From the NCBI GenBank assembly GCA_903866285.1, contig CAIPMZ010000098.1, positions 1 through 9,045 on the forward strand: 9,045 nucleotides of DNA. The letters are read 5' to 3'. Source of the DNA: an uncultured bacterium. GTDB taxonomy: Bacteria > Patescibacteriota > Minisyncoccia > Moranbacterales > GWC2-37-73. The notes beneath the pieces were generated by a model that made no database searches, was not told the origin of the DNA, and saw only the letters and a list, made by a program, of their open reading frames with translations. Shown here piece after piece: positions 1 through 6,080 of this stretch. Both the position numbers and the translations under genes were made by a program. The first letter of the stretch is position 1. Each line of letters opens with the position of its first letter.

Positions 1-384
1 CAGATTAGGACAAGTTGTTAATGTTATTGTCCATGCGTCAGTAGCACCACCAGCTGTTGTATAGACAGGTACTCCACATTGTGCAATCGCAGGTAAAACT
101 GAATCCGTACCACCAGCATCAGCAGCCATACTACAAAGAGCTGCTCCAGCAGCTGCCCCCTGAACAGTCCCCGCGGTTGGGGTTGCTCCACGACAAATTA
201 TACCAGCTGGAGAAATACTTCGCATAGATGATTTTACTGCAGAAGCTGCAGCTTTAGTTCTAGCACTTGAAGTGCTGACTAAAATAACTCCGGCCAAAAT
301 TCCAATGATAGCGATAACGATTAAGAGTTCGATCAAGGTAAAACCCTGTCTAGCCGACAGGCAGGCTTTTTGAATTTTTTTCAT
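1..384 (-). CDS. Type IV major-type pilin, partial (3' end outside window)
   Basis: This frame starts at the ATG at 384 and stays open for 128 codons to the window edge without a stop, so the C-terminus is missing. The protein opens with a short basic class III leader, MKKIQKACLSARQG, followed by the N-methylated helix FTLIELLIVIAIIGILAG. Cleavage is expected between G14 and F15, and the conserved Glu+5 is E19. The helix anchors the pilin in the membrane before assembly and forms the filament core afterwards. The globular part is rich in Ala, Gly and Thr and has Cys at 64, 84, 103 and 125, which could form disulfides. It is a paralogue of the pilin at 624-1058, 239 bp upstream. Part of its leader is encoded by a palindromic repeat (345-366). 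It appears to have its own promoter (560-588). No Shine-Dalgarno site is visible; the start is preceded by an A/T-rich tract. Pilin identity is certain; major or minor status is not. Confidence 0.93.
   Translation of the reverse strand, partial: MKKIQKACLSARQGFTLIELLIVIAIIGILAGVILVSTSSARTKAAASAVKSSMRSISPAGIICRGATPTAGTVQGAAAGAALCSMAADAGGTDSVLPAIAQCGVPVYTTAGGATDAWTITLTTCPNL
345..366. repeat. GC-rich palindromic repeat inside the pilin leader
   Basis: The plus strand carries CCTGTC (345-350), a five-base loop TAGCC, then GACAGG (356-361), and the right arm continues as CAGGC. The left arm lacks the matching GCCTG, so the outer part of the palindrome is one-sided. The element lies in frame within the partial pilin and supplies leader residues A7 to Q13 (ACLSARQ), just before the G14/F15 cleavage site. 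It is far more GC-rich than the surrounding DNA. I recall CCTGCCTG/CAGGCAGG palindromes as frequent dispersed repeats in Parcubacteria genomes; that is memory, not a search result. Confidence 0.6.
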
Positions 385-415
385 ATTTTTATTAACTGTT
401 AAATTGTTTTCTAAC

Positions 416-435
416 TTGAAGTTAATTATCTTCAA
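416..435. repeat. Small hairpin in the pilin 5' leader
   Basis: TTGAAG (416-421) and CTTCAA (430-435) form a perfect 6-bp inverted repeat around an eight-base A/T loop. It sits about 30 bp upstream of the partial pilin's start codon and would lie in the untranslated leader if transcription starts near 550. It could be a minor RNA structure or chance in AT-rich DNA. Confidence 0.3.
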
Positions 436-504
436 ACCAGGGGTAATTTTAGACAATTTAAACAGGGTTAAATTTTATTTAATTTTTTAATTAAAAACCT
501 CATC

Positions 505-531
505 AATTACATCGACCTTTTTTATGTAATT
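505..531. repeat. 8-bp hairpin between the two pilin genes
   Basis: AATTACAT (505-512) and ATGTAATT (524-531) are perfect reverse complements separated by 11 bases. Read on the minus strand, the stem is followed by GATGAGG and only then by a T run, so it is a poor intrinsic terminator. It lies downstream of the 624-1058 pilin and downstream of the promoter candidate at 560-588, so it would be in the leader RNA of the partial pilin. Possible roles are weak attenuation or mRNA stability. Confidence 0.35.
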
Positions 532-559
532 AAAAATATTTAAACTTTCCCTTATTAAT

Positions 560-588
560 ATCTTAGCACATTTTTTAAATTCTGAAAA
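560..588 (-). promoter_or_regulatory. Extended -10 promoter candidate for the partial pilin
   Basis: On the minus strand the -35 hexamer TTTTCA (588-583, 4 of 6 to consensus) is separated by 17 bp from TAAGAT (565-560, 4 of 6). A TGC just upstream gives an extended -10. Transcription would start near 553, leaving an untranslated leader of about 170 bases before the ATG at 384. Separate transcription would allow the last pilin to be expressed at a different level from the machinery genes. The match is moderate and comes from inspection only. Confidence 0.45.
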
Positions 589-623
589 TACCTCAACCAC
601 TTTTCTTGTAGCTTCTTCCCAAC

Positions 624-1058
624 CTACGTACAATCTCCAGTCGCATAGCTGCAAGTAATCGCAGCCTGACCTGCTTTCGTAATAGTAAAACTGTAATTTA
701 TTATTGCAGCATTATTCGCCGGCTCCGCCCCATTAGCGTAACCAGTTGCAACAAGACTAGGCCAAATAGCTGTGTGGCCAGTGGCGTTGCAAATTATTCC
801 CCCGCCGACAGTAAGACTGTCTGGGCGAAGAATAGTCCCGCCATCATCCTGACAAGTTACTAATTCCGGGAGGACACTTGCCATCGTCGAAATCGCCGCA
901 GCTCGCCGAGATCTCTCTACTGAAGCCCCCGCGCTAACCATAACCACCCCAGCCAAAATTCCAATGATTGCAATGACGATTAAAAGTTCCACCAAGCTAA
1001 AGCCTCGATTTACTTTCGCACAAGCTAAGCTAAAAATTTTTTTATTTTCTTTTTTCAT
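624..1058 (-). CDS. Type IV pilin, major-type (complete)
   Basis: This pilin has 144 residues if it starts at the ATG at 1058. An in-frame ATG at 1076 would add six residues (MCYYEL), but the later start gives the usual short basic leader (MKKENKK...VNRG), so I prefer it. The class III site is G19/F20, followed by FSLVELLIVIAIIGILAG with Glu+5 at E24. This helix is the transmembrane and filament-core segment. The globular domain has Cys at 69, 90, 136 and 143; the last two bracket a short C-terminal loop (CSYATGDC) like the disulfide-bonded loop of classical pilins. The length is normal for a small pilin. The gene follows pilC by 92 bp and ends with TAG. A prepilin peptidase is required but not in the window. 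A leader SLAC is not a true lipobox, because no hydrophobic stretch precedes it. Confidence 0.95.
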   Translation of the reverse strand: MKKENKKIFSLACAKVNRGFSLVELLIVIAIIGILAGVVMVSAGASVERSRRAAAISTMASVLPELVTCQDDGGTILRPDSLTVGGGIICNATGHTAIWPSLVATGYANGAEPANNAAIINYSFTITKAGQAAITCSYATGDCT

Positions 1059-1110
1059 AAGCTCATAATAACACATTACTTATTAAAATAAAAATTTCTT
1101 CTTACTTTTC

Positions 1111-1138
1111 TAACTCCTAACTCCTAATTCCTAATTCC
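1111..1138. repeat. Heptanucleotide tandem repeat, four copies
   Basis: The plus strand has four consecutive 7-bp units: TAACTCC, TAACTCC, TAATTCC, TAATTCC. On the minus strand, the direction of transcription, these read as GGAATTA and GGAGTTA units. The array lies in the 92-bp spacer between the pilC stop and the preferred pilin start, about 50 bp upstream of that start. Because the unit is not a multiple of three but is non-coding, a change in copy number would alter spacing or leader structure without shifting a reading frame. Confidence 0.75.
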
Positions 1139-1150
1139 CAACCACCCCTC

Positions 1151-2359
1151 CTACATCATCCCTGACAAATTATAAATCGGCATCAAAATTGAAAAAACTA
1201 AACCAGCTACCCCAATCCCTAAAAAGGAAATCAGGATCGGTTCCATCATAGTCGACAGATTACGCGTAAGGCGATCTGTTTCCTTGCCGTAAAAAACGGC
1301 GATGTGCATTAAAACTTCGTCAATTTTTCCTGAGTCTTCGCCGATTTTAATCATCTGCGAAACGATTGGCGGAAAATGAGGAGAACGCGCGAAAACACTG
1401 CTCATCGTCCCACCTTTTTTTACTTCTTCCGCTGCTCTTAAGATAACTGCTTCATAAGCTGTACTATTTACGACGCCACTGATAATTACTAACGCCCGTA
1501 CAATCGGAATTCCGCCCGTCAAAAGCACGGCTAAGTTTTCGGAAAAGCGAGAAAGGTAGACGAATTTAAAAATGTTACCGATAACTGGAATTTTCATCTT
1601 AATAACATCCCATTCTTTTTTACCATCCTCACTTTTAACGTAATAAAGAATGCCGACGACAATCGCGACTAAAAAAATAAGCACCACCCACCAAAATTGG
1701 CTCATAAAAGCCCCAAAATCCATTAAGACCTTCGTATACCAAGGAATCTCAACTTTCATATCTTTAAAAACCGCCGTTAGTTTCGGCAAGACTAGTGTAA
1801 AAACTAAAAAACCGATAATAACCGAGGCGCCTAACACAAACCCGGGATAAAAAAGCGCGCCTTTAATTTTTGAATTTAGTTCGTAATTTTTTTCGGCGTT
1901 ATCGGCTAAAAACATAATTGAGCGCTCTAAGTTTCCCGAAAGTTCTCCCGCTTTAACCATACTCACAGCTAGCGATTCGAAAACGCTAGGATTTTTTGCC
2001 ATTGCTTCGGAAAAAGGCATTCCATCCTCTAAATCATCCACCATGCCCCAAATCACCGTCCGCAAATAAATATTTTCGGTTTGGTCGGCAACGGCGCGCA
2101 TCGAAGTAATAATCGAAACTTTCGCGCCAATCAAAGTCGACATCTGGCGATAAAAAACCGAAACCTCCCGTAAACTTATACCCTCCCAAAGATGTTGGAC
2201 GGCTTTCAAAATTTCTGGGACGGCTTTCTCCTCTTCAATTAAAATCGGCACCATTCCCTTACTCTGAAGTATAGTCGCGGCGGCTTCTTTGGTGGTTGCT
2301 TCAATACGACCCTCGCGCAAATCTCCCAGCGAACTTTTTGCTTTAAACGAAAATTTCAT
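1151..2359 (-). CDS. pilC: PilC, T4P inner-membrane platform protein
   Basis: PilC (402 residues, the usual length) is the polytopic membrane protein at the base of the pilus. It couples the PilB and PilT motors to pilin insertion and removal. The N-terminus has the family pattern F-KA----G----G-IEA, with the GMVPILI segment at about 35-41. Two T2SSF domains follow, at roughly 68-191 and 270-392. They carry the paired signatures KAGELSGNLE (136-145) and KIGEDSGKIDEVL (338-350). Hydrophobic segments at about 171-195, 221-241 and 372-395 are the expected three membrane helices. The gene lies 145 bp after pilT and 92 bp before the pilin, and ends with TAG. No Shine-Dalgarno site is seen before the ATG. 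GspF is the type II secretion homologue, but the pilins and PilT alongside favour PilC. Confidence 0.96.
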   Translation of the reverse strand: MKFSFKAKSSLGDLREGRIEATTKEAAATILQSKGMVPILIEEEKAVPEILKAVQHLWEGISLREVSVFYRQMSTLIGAKVSIITSMRAVADQTENIYLRTVIWGMVDDLEDGMPFSEAMAKNPSVFESLAVSMVKAGELSGNLERSIMFLADNAEKNYELNSKIKGALFYPGFVLGASVIIGFLVFTLVLPKLTAVFKDMKVEIPWYTKVLMDFGAFMSQFWWVVLIFLVAIVVGILYYVKSEDGKKEWDVIKMKIPVIGNIFKFVYLSRFSENLAVLLTGGIPIVRALVIISGVVNSTAYEAVILRAAEEVKKGGTMSSVFARSPHFPPIVSQMIKIGEDSGKIDEVLMHIAVFYGKETDRLTRNLSTMMEPILISFLGIGVAGLVFSILMPIYNLSGMM

Positions 2360-2408
2360 AAGCGTTAAAATATTATTACTAAATCAATTAAATCACTGCC
2401 AGCTGCAA

Positions 2409-2442
2409 GGAGGCTAAGCCTCCCCTCAGAGGCTTAGCCTCC
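2409..2442. repeat. 14-bp perfect stem-loop between pilT and pilC
   Basis: GGAGGCTAAGCCTC (2409-2422) and GAGGCTTAGCCTCC (2429-2442) are exact reverse complements around the six-base loop CCCTCA. Each arm is itself nearly palindromic (AGGCT-A-AGCCT), so a cruciform or two small hairpins are also possible. The element is much more GC-rich than the spacer around it. On the minus strand no T tract follows the stem, so it is not a standard intrinsic terminator. In a pilT-pilC transcript it could protect an mRNA end or partly attenuate. CTAGCTAC follows at 2448-2455, as it does near the related palindrome at 3606. Confidence 0.8.
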
Positions 2443-2504
2443 AACGTCTAGCTACTACTTATTAAGTTGGTTTCGTATTATTACTTTTTTAATTTTAATC
2501 TAAA

Positions 2505-3587
2505 TTATTCATTCCTACTAATTAACATTTGCAAATACTCCCGATTATTAGAATAGAGGAAAGCATCATCCGTCGTTACTTCACCTTTCTGTACTAAATC
2601 TGCAAGGGATTTATCTAGCGACATCATGCCATCGCGCAGACTCGTCTCAACCACTGAGTCAATTTGATAAGTTTTATTTTCGCGAATTAAATTTTCAACG
2701 GCGTGATTATTAATCATAATTTCCAGCGCTGGCACTCGTCCGCCCCCAACCTTTGGCAAGAGTCGTTGCGAAATAACGCCCAGCAAGACGCTAGCCAATT
2801 GAGACCTGATTTGATTTTGCTGATGAGCTGGAAAAACGTCGACAATACGGTCAATCGTTTGGGCAGTATCATTCGTATGCAAGGTAGCTAAAATTAAATG
2901 TCCCGTTTCAGCTGCGGTCATGGCCGTGCTGATCGTATCTAAATCCCGAAGCTCGCCAATTAAAACCACGTTCGCATCTTCGCGAAAAACGCTTCGCAAT
3001 CCTTCCTGAAAAGATTTCGTATCTCGCCCAACCTCCCGCTGATTAATAATACAACGATCTTGCTCGTAAACATATTCAATTGGATCCTCAATTGTAATAA
3101 TGTGCTTTTCTTGATTATGATTAATGAAATCAATCAGCGCTGAAAGCGTGGTTGATTTTCCATGGCCAACCGGCCCTGTGATTAGCAGGAGCCCTTGCGC
3201 TTCATGGGTAAAATCATACAAGGCTAAAGGTAAATTTAATTCCTCTAGACTCTTCAGCCGACCAGAGACTAGCCGCATCGCTACACTTAAACTTCCTCTT
3301 TGATAAAAAATATTCGTTCGAAAGCGAGCTTTTTCCTCAAAATTATAAGAAAAATCAACCTGTCCATCTGTAATCAATCTTTTTTTATTCTCTGCGGTCA
3401 ACATCCCATCACTAAGCGCCTGAGTGTCTTCGGCTGATAAAATACTTTCTTGCGTAAGTGGATAAAGTTTCCCATCCAAACGAATTGTGGGATAACGGCC
3501 CACAACTAAATGCAAGTCCGAAGCATTTTGTTGCGCGACTAATCTTAAAAGTTTTCTAATCCGTTGTTCGTTGCTAAGGGTTGTCAT
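2505..3587 (-). CDS. pilT: PilT, T4P retraction ATPase
   Basis: PilT (360 residues) is the cytoplasmic hexameric ATPase that powers pilus retraction, acting on PilC. The N-terminal PAS-like region contains the family motif ASDLHL (22-27). The RecA-like core has a Walker A GPVGHGKST (138-146, Lys144), the Asp box IITIEDPIEY (163-172), the Walker B VVLIGELRD (207-215) and the His box TGHLILATLHTND (228-240). AVENLIRENK at 296-305 corresponds to the AIRNLIRE motif typical of PilT and important for retraction. The Walker A has V and H where many relatives have T and S; the essential Gly, Lys and Ser/Thr are kept. No tetracysteine zinc site is present, which separates it from PilB. The ATG at 3587 lacks a Shine-Dalgarno site. 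A strong promoter candidate lies 165 bp upstream. PilU is an alternative name, less likely as this is the only retraction ATPase here. Confidence 0.96.
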   Translation of the reverse strand: MTTLSNEQRIRKLLRLVAQQNASDLHLVVGRYPTIRLDGKLYPLTQESILSAEDTQALSDGMLTAENKKRLITDGQVDFSYNFEEKARFRTNIFYQRGSLSVAMRLVSGRLKSLEELNLPLALYDFTHEAQGLLLITGPVGHGKSTTLSALIDFINHNQEKHIITIEDPIEYVYEQDRCIINQREVGRDTKSFQEGLRSVFREDANVVLIGELRDLDTISTAMTAAETGHLILATLHTNDTAQTIDRIVDVFPAHQQNQIRSQLASVLLGVISQRLLPKVGGGRVPALEIMINNHAVENLIRENKTYQIDSVVETSLRDGMMSLDKSLADLVQKGEVTTDDAFLYSNNREYLQMLISRNE

Positions 3588-3605
3588 GTTTTTATTTTTC
3601 TTTTT

Positions 3606-3673
3606 AGGCTTTAGCCTTTTTAAATTTAACCTAGCTACGATCGGGCAAGGCGCTAAACTCCTTACTAGCTAGT
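3606..3673. repeat. Palindromic motifs in the response regulator-pilT spacer
   Basis: The 178-bp spacer holds AGGCT-TT-AGCCT (3606-3617), CTAGCTAC (3631-3638) and the exact 10-bp palindrome ACTAGCTAGT (3664-3673). The order AGGCT(T)TAGCCT then CTAGCTAC repeats that of the pilT-pilC spacer (2430-2455), suggesting diverged copies of one element. None is followed by a T run on the minus strand in a way that would make a terminator. Confidence 0.5.
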
Positions 3674-3751
3674 GCTTAAACTTTAAAACTAAAATTACCT
3701 AAAACGCCATGCTCATAATTTAATTTAAATTTATTTAAATCAGCTTCTATT

Positions 3752-3780
3752 ATTATACCAAATTTTTAAATTTTCAGCAA
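3752..3780 (-). promoter_or_regulatory. Extended -10 promoter candidate for pilT
   Basis: On the minus strand TATAAT (3757-3752) is a perfect -10 hexamer and is preceded by TGG, giving an extended -10. The -35 position 17 bp upstream is TTGCTG (3780-3775, 3 of 6), which overlaps the end of the response regulator gene. Transcription would start near 3745, about 160 bp before the pilT ATG. This would let pilT, pilC and perhaps the first pilin be transcribed apart from pilM-pilB. The TGG plus -10 arrangement is shared with the pilM promoter. Confidence 0.6.
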
Positions 3781-4143
3781 AGCTTTTACTTTACTAACAA
3801 CTTCCGAAGGCGTAAAGTTAGCTTTAATTAAGTAGCTATCCACCCCTAATTCTTGTCCCTCTATCACATTTTCTTTTTCCGAAATATTTGTCAGCATCAT
3901 AATCGGAATATGTTTTAAATCCTCTTGCGCTTTTATTGCCCGCAAAGTCTCCATCCCATTTAGATAAGGCATCATCACATCAAGGAGGATAATGTCTGGA
4001 AAAAAATCTTTCATTTTCTCCAAGGCCACTATACCATTTTCAGCCACCACGACTTCAAAACCTTCTTGCGTAAATTTTACTTGGTAAATATCCCGAATAA
4101 ACATATCGTCCTCAACAATTAAAATCTTTTTTTTATTTTCCAT
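3766..4143 (-). CDS. Single-domain (CheY-like) response regulator
   Basis: The 125-residue protein is a lone receiver domain with no output domain. The acidic pocket is E11-D12-D13, the phosphoacceptor is Asp55 in IILLDVMMP, the switch Thr is T85 (MMLTN), and the conserved Lys is K107 (YLIKAN). It should be phosphorylated by a histidine kinase and act by binding a partner. Its place between the extension ATPase (pilB, 156 bp before) and the retraction ATPase (pilT, 178 bp after) suggests control of pilus activity, like PilG or PilH of Pseudomonas, but that link is inferred. No kinase is in the window. The ATG is preceded by an A-rich tract and not by a clear Shine-Dalgarno site; the nearest candidate, AGGGA, is about 13 bases away. 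The gene ends with TAA. Confidence 0.93.
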   Translation of the reverse strand: MENKKKILIVEDDMFIRDIYQVKFTQEGFEVVVAENGIVALEKMKDFFPDIILLDVMMPYLNGMETLRAIKAQEDLKHIPIMMLTNISEKENVIEGQELGVDSYLIKANFTPSEVVSKVKALLKI

Positions 4144-4157
4144 TTTGTTTGATAATC

Positions 4158-4226
4158 CCTAGCTAGGTTAATCTTAAGTACCCCTGGCTTCGGAGGTTTA
4201 GGCTCTGTTTTTTAGAAACTAAGCCT
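4158..4226. repeat. Palindromes and degenerate repeat in the pilB-response regulator spacer
   Basis: CCTAGCTAGG (4158-4167) is an exact 10-bp palindrome 14 bases upstream of the response regulator start. Further on, AGGCT (4200-4204) and AGCCT (4222-4226) form the outer part of an interrupted hairpin with inner GTTT/AAAC pairing. The 16 bases at 4192-4207 on the plus strand match 13 of 16 bases of the minus strand at 2442-2427, the arm of the pilT-pilC stem-loop. This looks like a decayed copy of that element. Confidence 0.5.
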
Positions 4227-4299
4227 CTAGCGCCCTTGTTGGAAAACTAATTAACTCAATTTTGGAAGTTACAGATTAAATTATTTTTTTGCATCAAGC

Positions 4300-6015
4300 T
4301 TAAGCATCATCCACATCCCCACCGACGCTGCGACTTCCCTCAGTTACTCTTTCGATTTCAGAAAAAGTCGTTTTACCAGTGATGGCTTTTAAGATACCAT
4401 CCTGCTTCATTGTAATCATCCCTTGCTTTTTCGCATATTCCTTAATAAACTGCTCGCCCCCATTTTGTTCTGAAATAATATCTTTCATTCCAGAGTCAAC
4501 CTCGATTGCTTCGAAGATTGCGATTCTACCCCGGTACCCAAGGTTGCTACAATCATCACAACCACTCCCCTCAAACAAGGCAATCGGTTTATCCGCAGTA
4601 ATTCCATATCTAGCGAGGTCTTCGACTGAAATGCCTTCAATTTGATTAACGAGATATTCCCGGATTTTATTAGAAACTTTAACTTCATGCTTACATTTTT
4701 CACAAATTCTACGCACTAAGCGTTGCGCCGCCACTACCCGCAGCGAAGAAGCCAGCAAGAAAGCTTCCACTCCCATATCAATCAAACGCGGAATTGCGCC
4801 AATAGAACTATTCGTATGCAGCGTTGAAAGTACAAGATGTCCAGTTAGGGCCGCGTGAATCGTTAGTTCTGCCGTTTCATTATCCCGAATTTCCCCCACC
4901 ATGATCACATTTGGATCTTGACGCAAAATTGAGCGCAATCCACTGGCAAAAGTATAGCCAATTTCTGGATTTATCTGACTCTGGTTTATGCCCGCAATCG
5001 TATACTCAACCGGATCCTCCAAGGTAACAATGTTACGATCTTCCTTATTTAAAACTTCTAAACAAGAATAAAGGGTGGTTGACTTTCCACTTCCAGTTGG
5101 TCCCGTTATTAAAATTATACCAAAAGGTTCTTGGATACTTTTAACTAAAATATCGCCACAGCGACCAACGATTCCCATATTCTCCAGACTGGCTAATTTA
5201 TTCTCCTTATCTAAAAGCCGCAAGACAACTTTCTCGCCCTCCATAACTGGCAAACTTGAAACCCGAAAATCGACCGGATGACCACTTTCGATTACGTTAA
5301 AACGGCCATCTTGAGGTTTCCGCCTTTCATCTATTTTTAAATTAGCTAAAATTTTAATTCTAGAAATAACTGCGCGGCCAACTTCCAGGGGGACTGTTAA
5401 CGAAGAATACAAGACCCCATCCACTCTAAACCTCACCCGATATTCTTTATCAAATGGTTCAATATGAATATCACTAGCTTTCCCTTCAATAGCGTGCCGG
5501 ATAATCACGCTGAGTAATTTTGTAACTGGAGCTGATTGCACGTTATTCTCAGCACGACTACTCCCGATAATGGGATTGGCTTCGTCTTCTTCATCCCTTA
5601 AAGCTTCCGTGGCTTCCGCGATTGCCTTCTCGGCGTTTCCAGAATATTGCGTTACCATATCCCGAAAAACCGCAGCTGAAATTAAATTCACTTCAAATCT
5701 AAGCTGGGTTTTTTCTGAAACAAACCGGAGGACATTTAGCGCATTAATATTATGCGGATCAACCAACCCAACCTTGACCAGGGTACCAGCTTTTTCAAAC
5801 GCAATCATTTGATTTCCTTTGGCAATATCCTCCGGGATAAGACTGAGCACCTCCGGAAAAACTAAGACACTTTTTTTCAGAAATGGCATCTTTAATTTCT
5901 CAGCTTCCTGCTCTAAGCTTCCGACACTCTCAGCTTCCCCAGCGGCTATCTCTAGTCCCTGGGTTGACTCCGCTTCATCATTTTCGACTATTTCATCTTC
6001 AGCTATTTTTTTCAT
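4300..6015 (-). CDS. pilB: PilB, T4P extension ATPase
   Basis: PilB is the cytoplasmic hexameric ATPase that drives pilin polymerisation through PilC. I prefer the ATG at 6015 (571 residues): GGGG lies nine bases upstream, and the acidic start MKKIAEDE is unlike the hydrophobic extra twelve residues a GTG at 6051 would add. An acidic linker is followed by a shortened N-terminal T2SSE domain (about 50-125) and the ATPase core. The core has KASDIHIEP (179-187), Walker A GPTGSGKST (305-313, Lys311), the Asp box VTLEDPVEY (330-338), Walker B NVIMVGEIRD (369-378) and the His box TGHLVLSTLHTN (391-402). Four Cys in two CxxC pairs (438/441 and 486/489) form the zinc site typical of PilB/GspE and absent from PilT. 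The gene follows pilO by 65 bp and ends with TAA. Confidence 0.96.
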   Translation of the reverse strand: MKKIAEDEIVENDEAESTQGLEIAAGEAESVGSLEQEAEKLKMPFLKKSVLVFPEVLSLIPEDIAKGNQMIAFEKAGTLVKVGLVDPHNINALNVLRFVSEKTQLRFEVNLISAAVFRDMVTQYSGNAEKAIAEATEALRDEEDEANPIIGSSRAENNVQSAPVTKLLSVIIRHAIEGKASDIHIEPFDKEYRVRFRVDGVLYSSLTVPLEVGRAVISRIKILANLKIDERRKPQDGRFNVIESGHPVDFRVSSLPVMEGEKVVLRLLDKENKLASLENMGIVGRCGDILVKSIQEPFGIILITGPTGSGKSTTLYSCLEVLNKEDRNIVTLEDPVEYTIAGINQSQINPEIGYTFASGLRSILRQDPNVIMVGEIRDNETAELTIHAALTGHLVLSTLHTNSSIGAIPRLIDMGVEAFLLASSLRVVAAQRLVRRICEKCKHEVKVSNKIREYLVNQIEGISVEDLARYGITADKPIALFEGSGCDDCSNLGYRGRIAIFEAIEVDSGMKDIISEQNGGEQFIKEYAKKQGMITMKQDGILKAITGKTTFSEIERVTEGSRSVGGDVDDA

Positions 6016-6057
6016 AGATAATAACCCCAACTTAAAAAGATTTAAATTCACCTAGTA

Positions 6058-6070
6058 ATAGCTTAGCTAT
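6058..6070. repeat. 13-bp palindrome in the pilO-pilB spacer
   Basis: ATAGCT-T-AGCTAT is a perfect 6-bp inverted repeat around one T. It lies between the pilO stop and the pilB start. With no loop it would act as double-stranded DNA (for example as a protein site) rather than as an RNA hairpin. Its AGCTTAGCT core resembles the cores of the other spacer palindromes. Confidence 0.4.
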
Positions 6071-6080
6071 GAAATCCAAA

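Noticed and set aside
437..477. Imperfect direct repeat CAGGGGTAATTTT / CAGGGTTAAATTTT, and CCAGGGGTA also found inverted near 4180.
   Set aside because: The matches are short and the spacing irregular; chance is an adequate explanation in such AT-rich DNA.
1018..1058. SLAC in the pilin leader resembles a lipoprotein lipobox.
   Set aside because: No hydrophobic signal stretch precedes it, and a clear class III cleavage site followed by the pilin helix lies just after it.
1140..1152. Strong Shine-Dalgarno-like AGGAGGGG directly after the pilC stop on the minus strand.
   Set aside because: No start codon at useful spacing opens a frame of any length; a TTG frame there closes within five codons.
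4290..4312. Possible terminator at the pilB stop (GCTTAAGC followed by an A-rich stretch on the minus strand).
   Set aside because: The palindrome has no loop, and the run that follows on the minus strand is A, not T.
5114..5119. A TGG plus TATAAT extended -10 on the minus strand inside pilB.
   Set aside because: It is created by the conserved codons for the FGII residues before the Walker A motif, and no -35 is found at 16-18 bp.
1650..5812. Plus-strand open frames opposite pilC, pilT and pilB.
   Set aside because: They are antisense shadows of strongly conserved genes, with no family features or start signals of their own.
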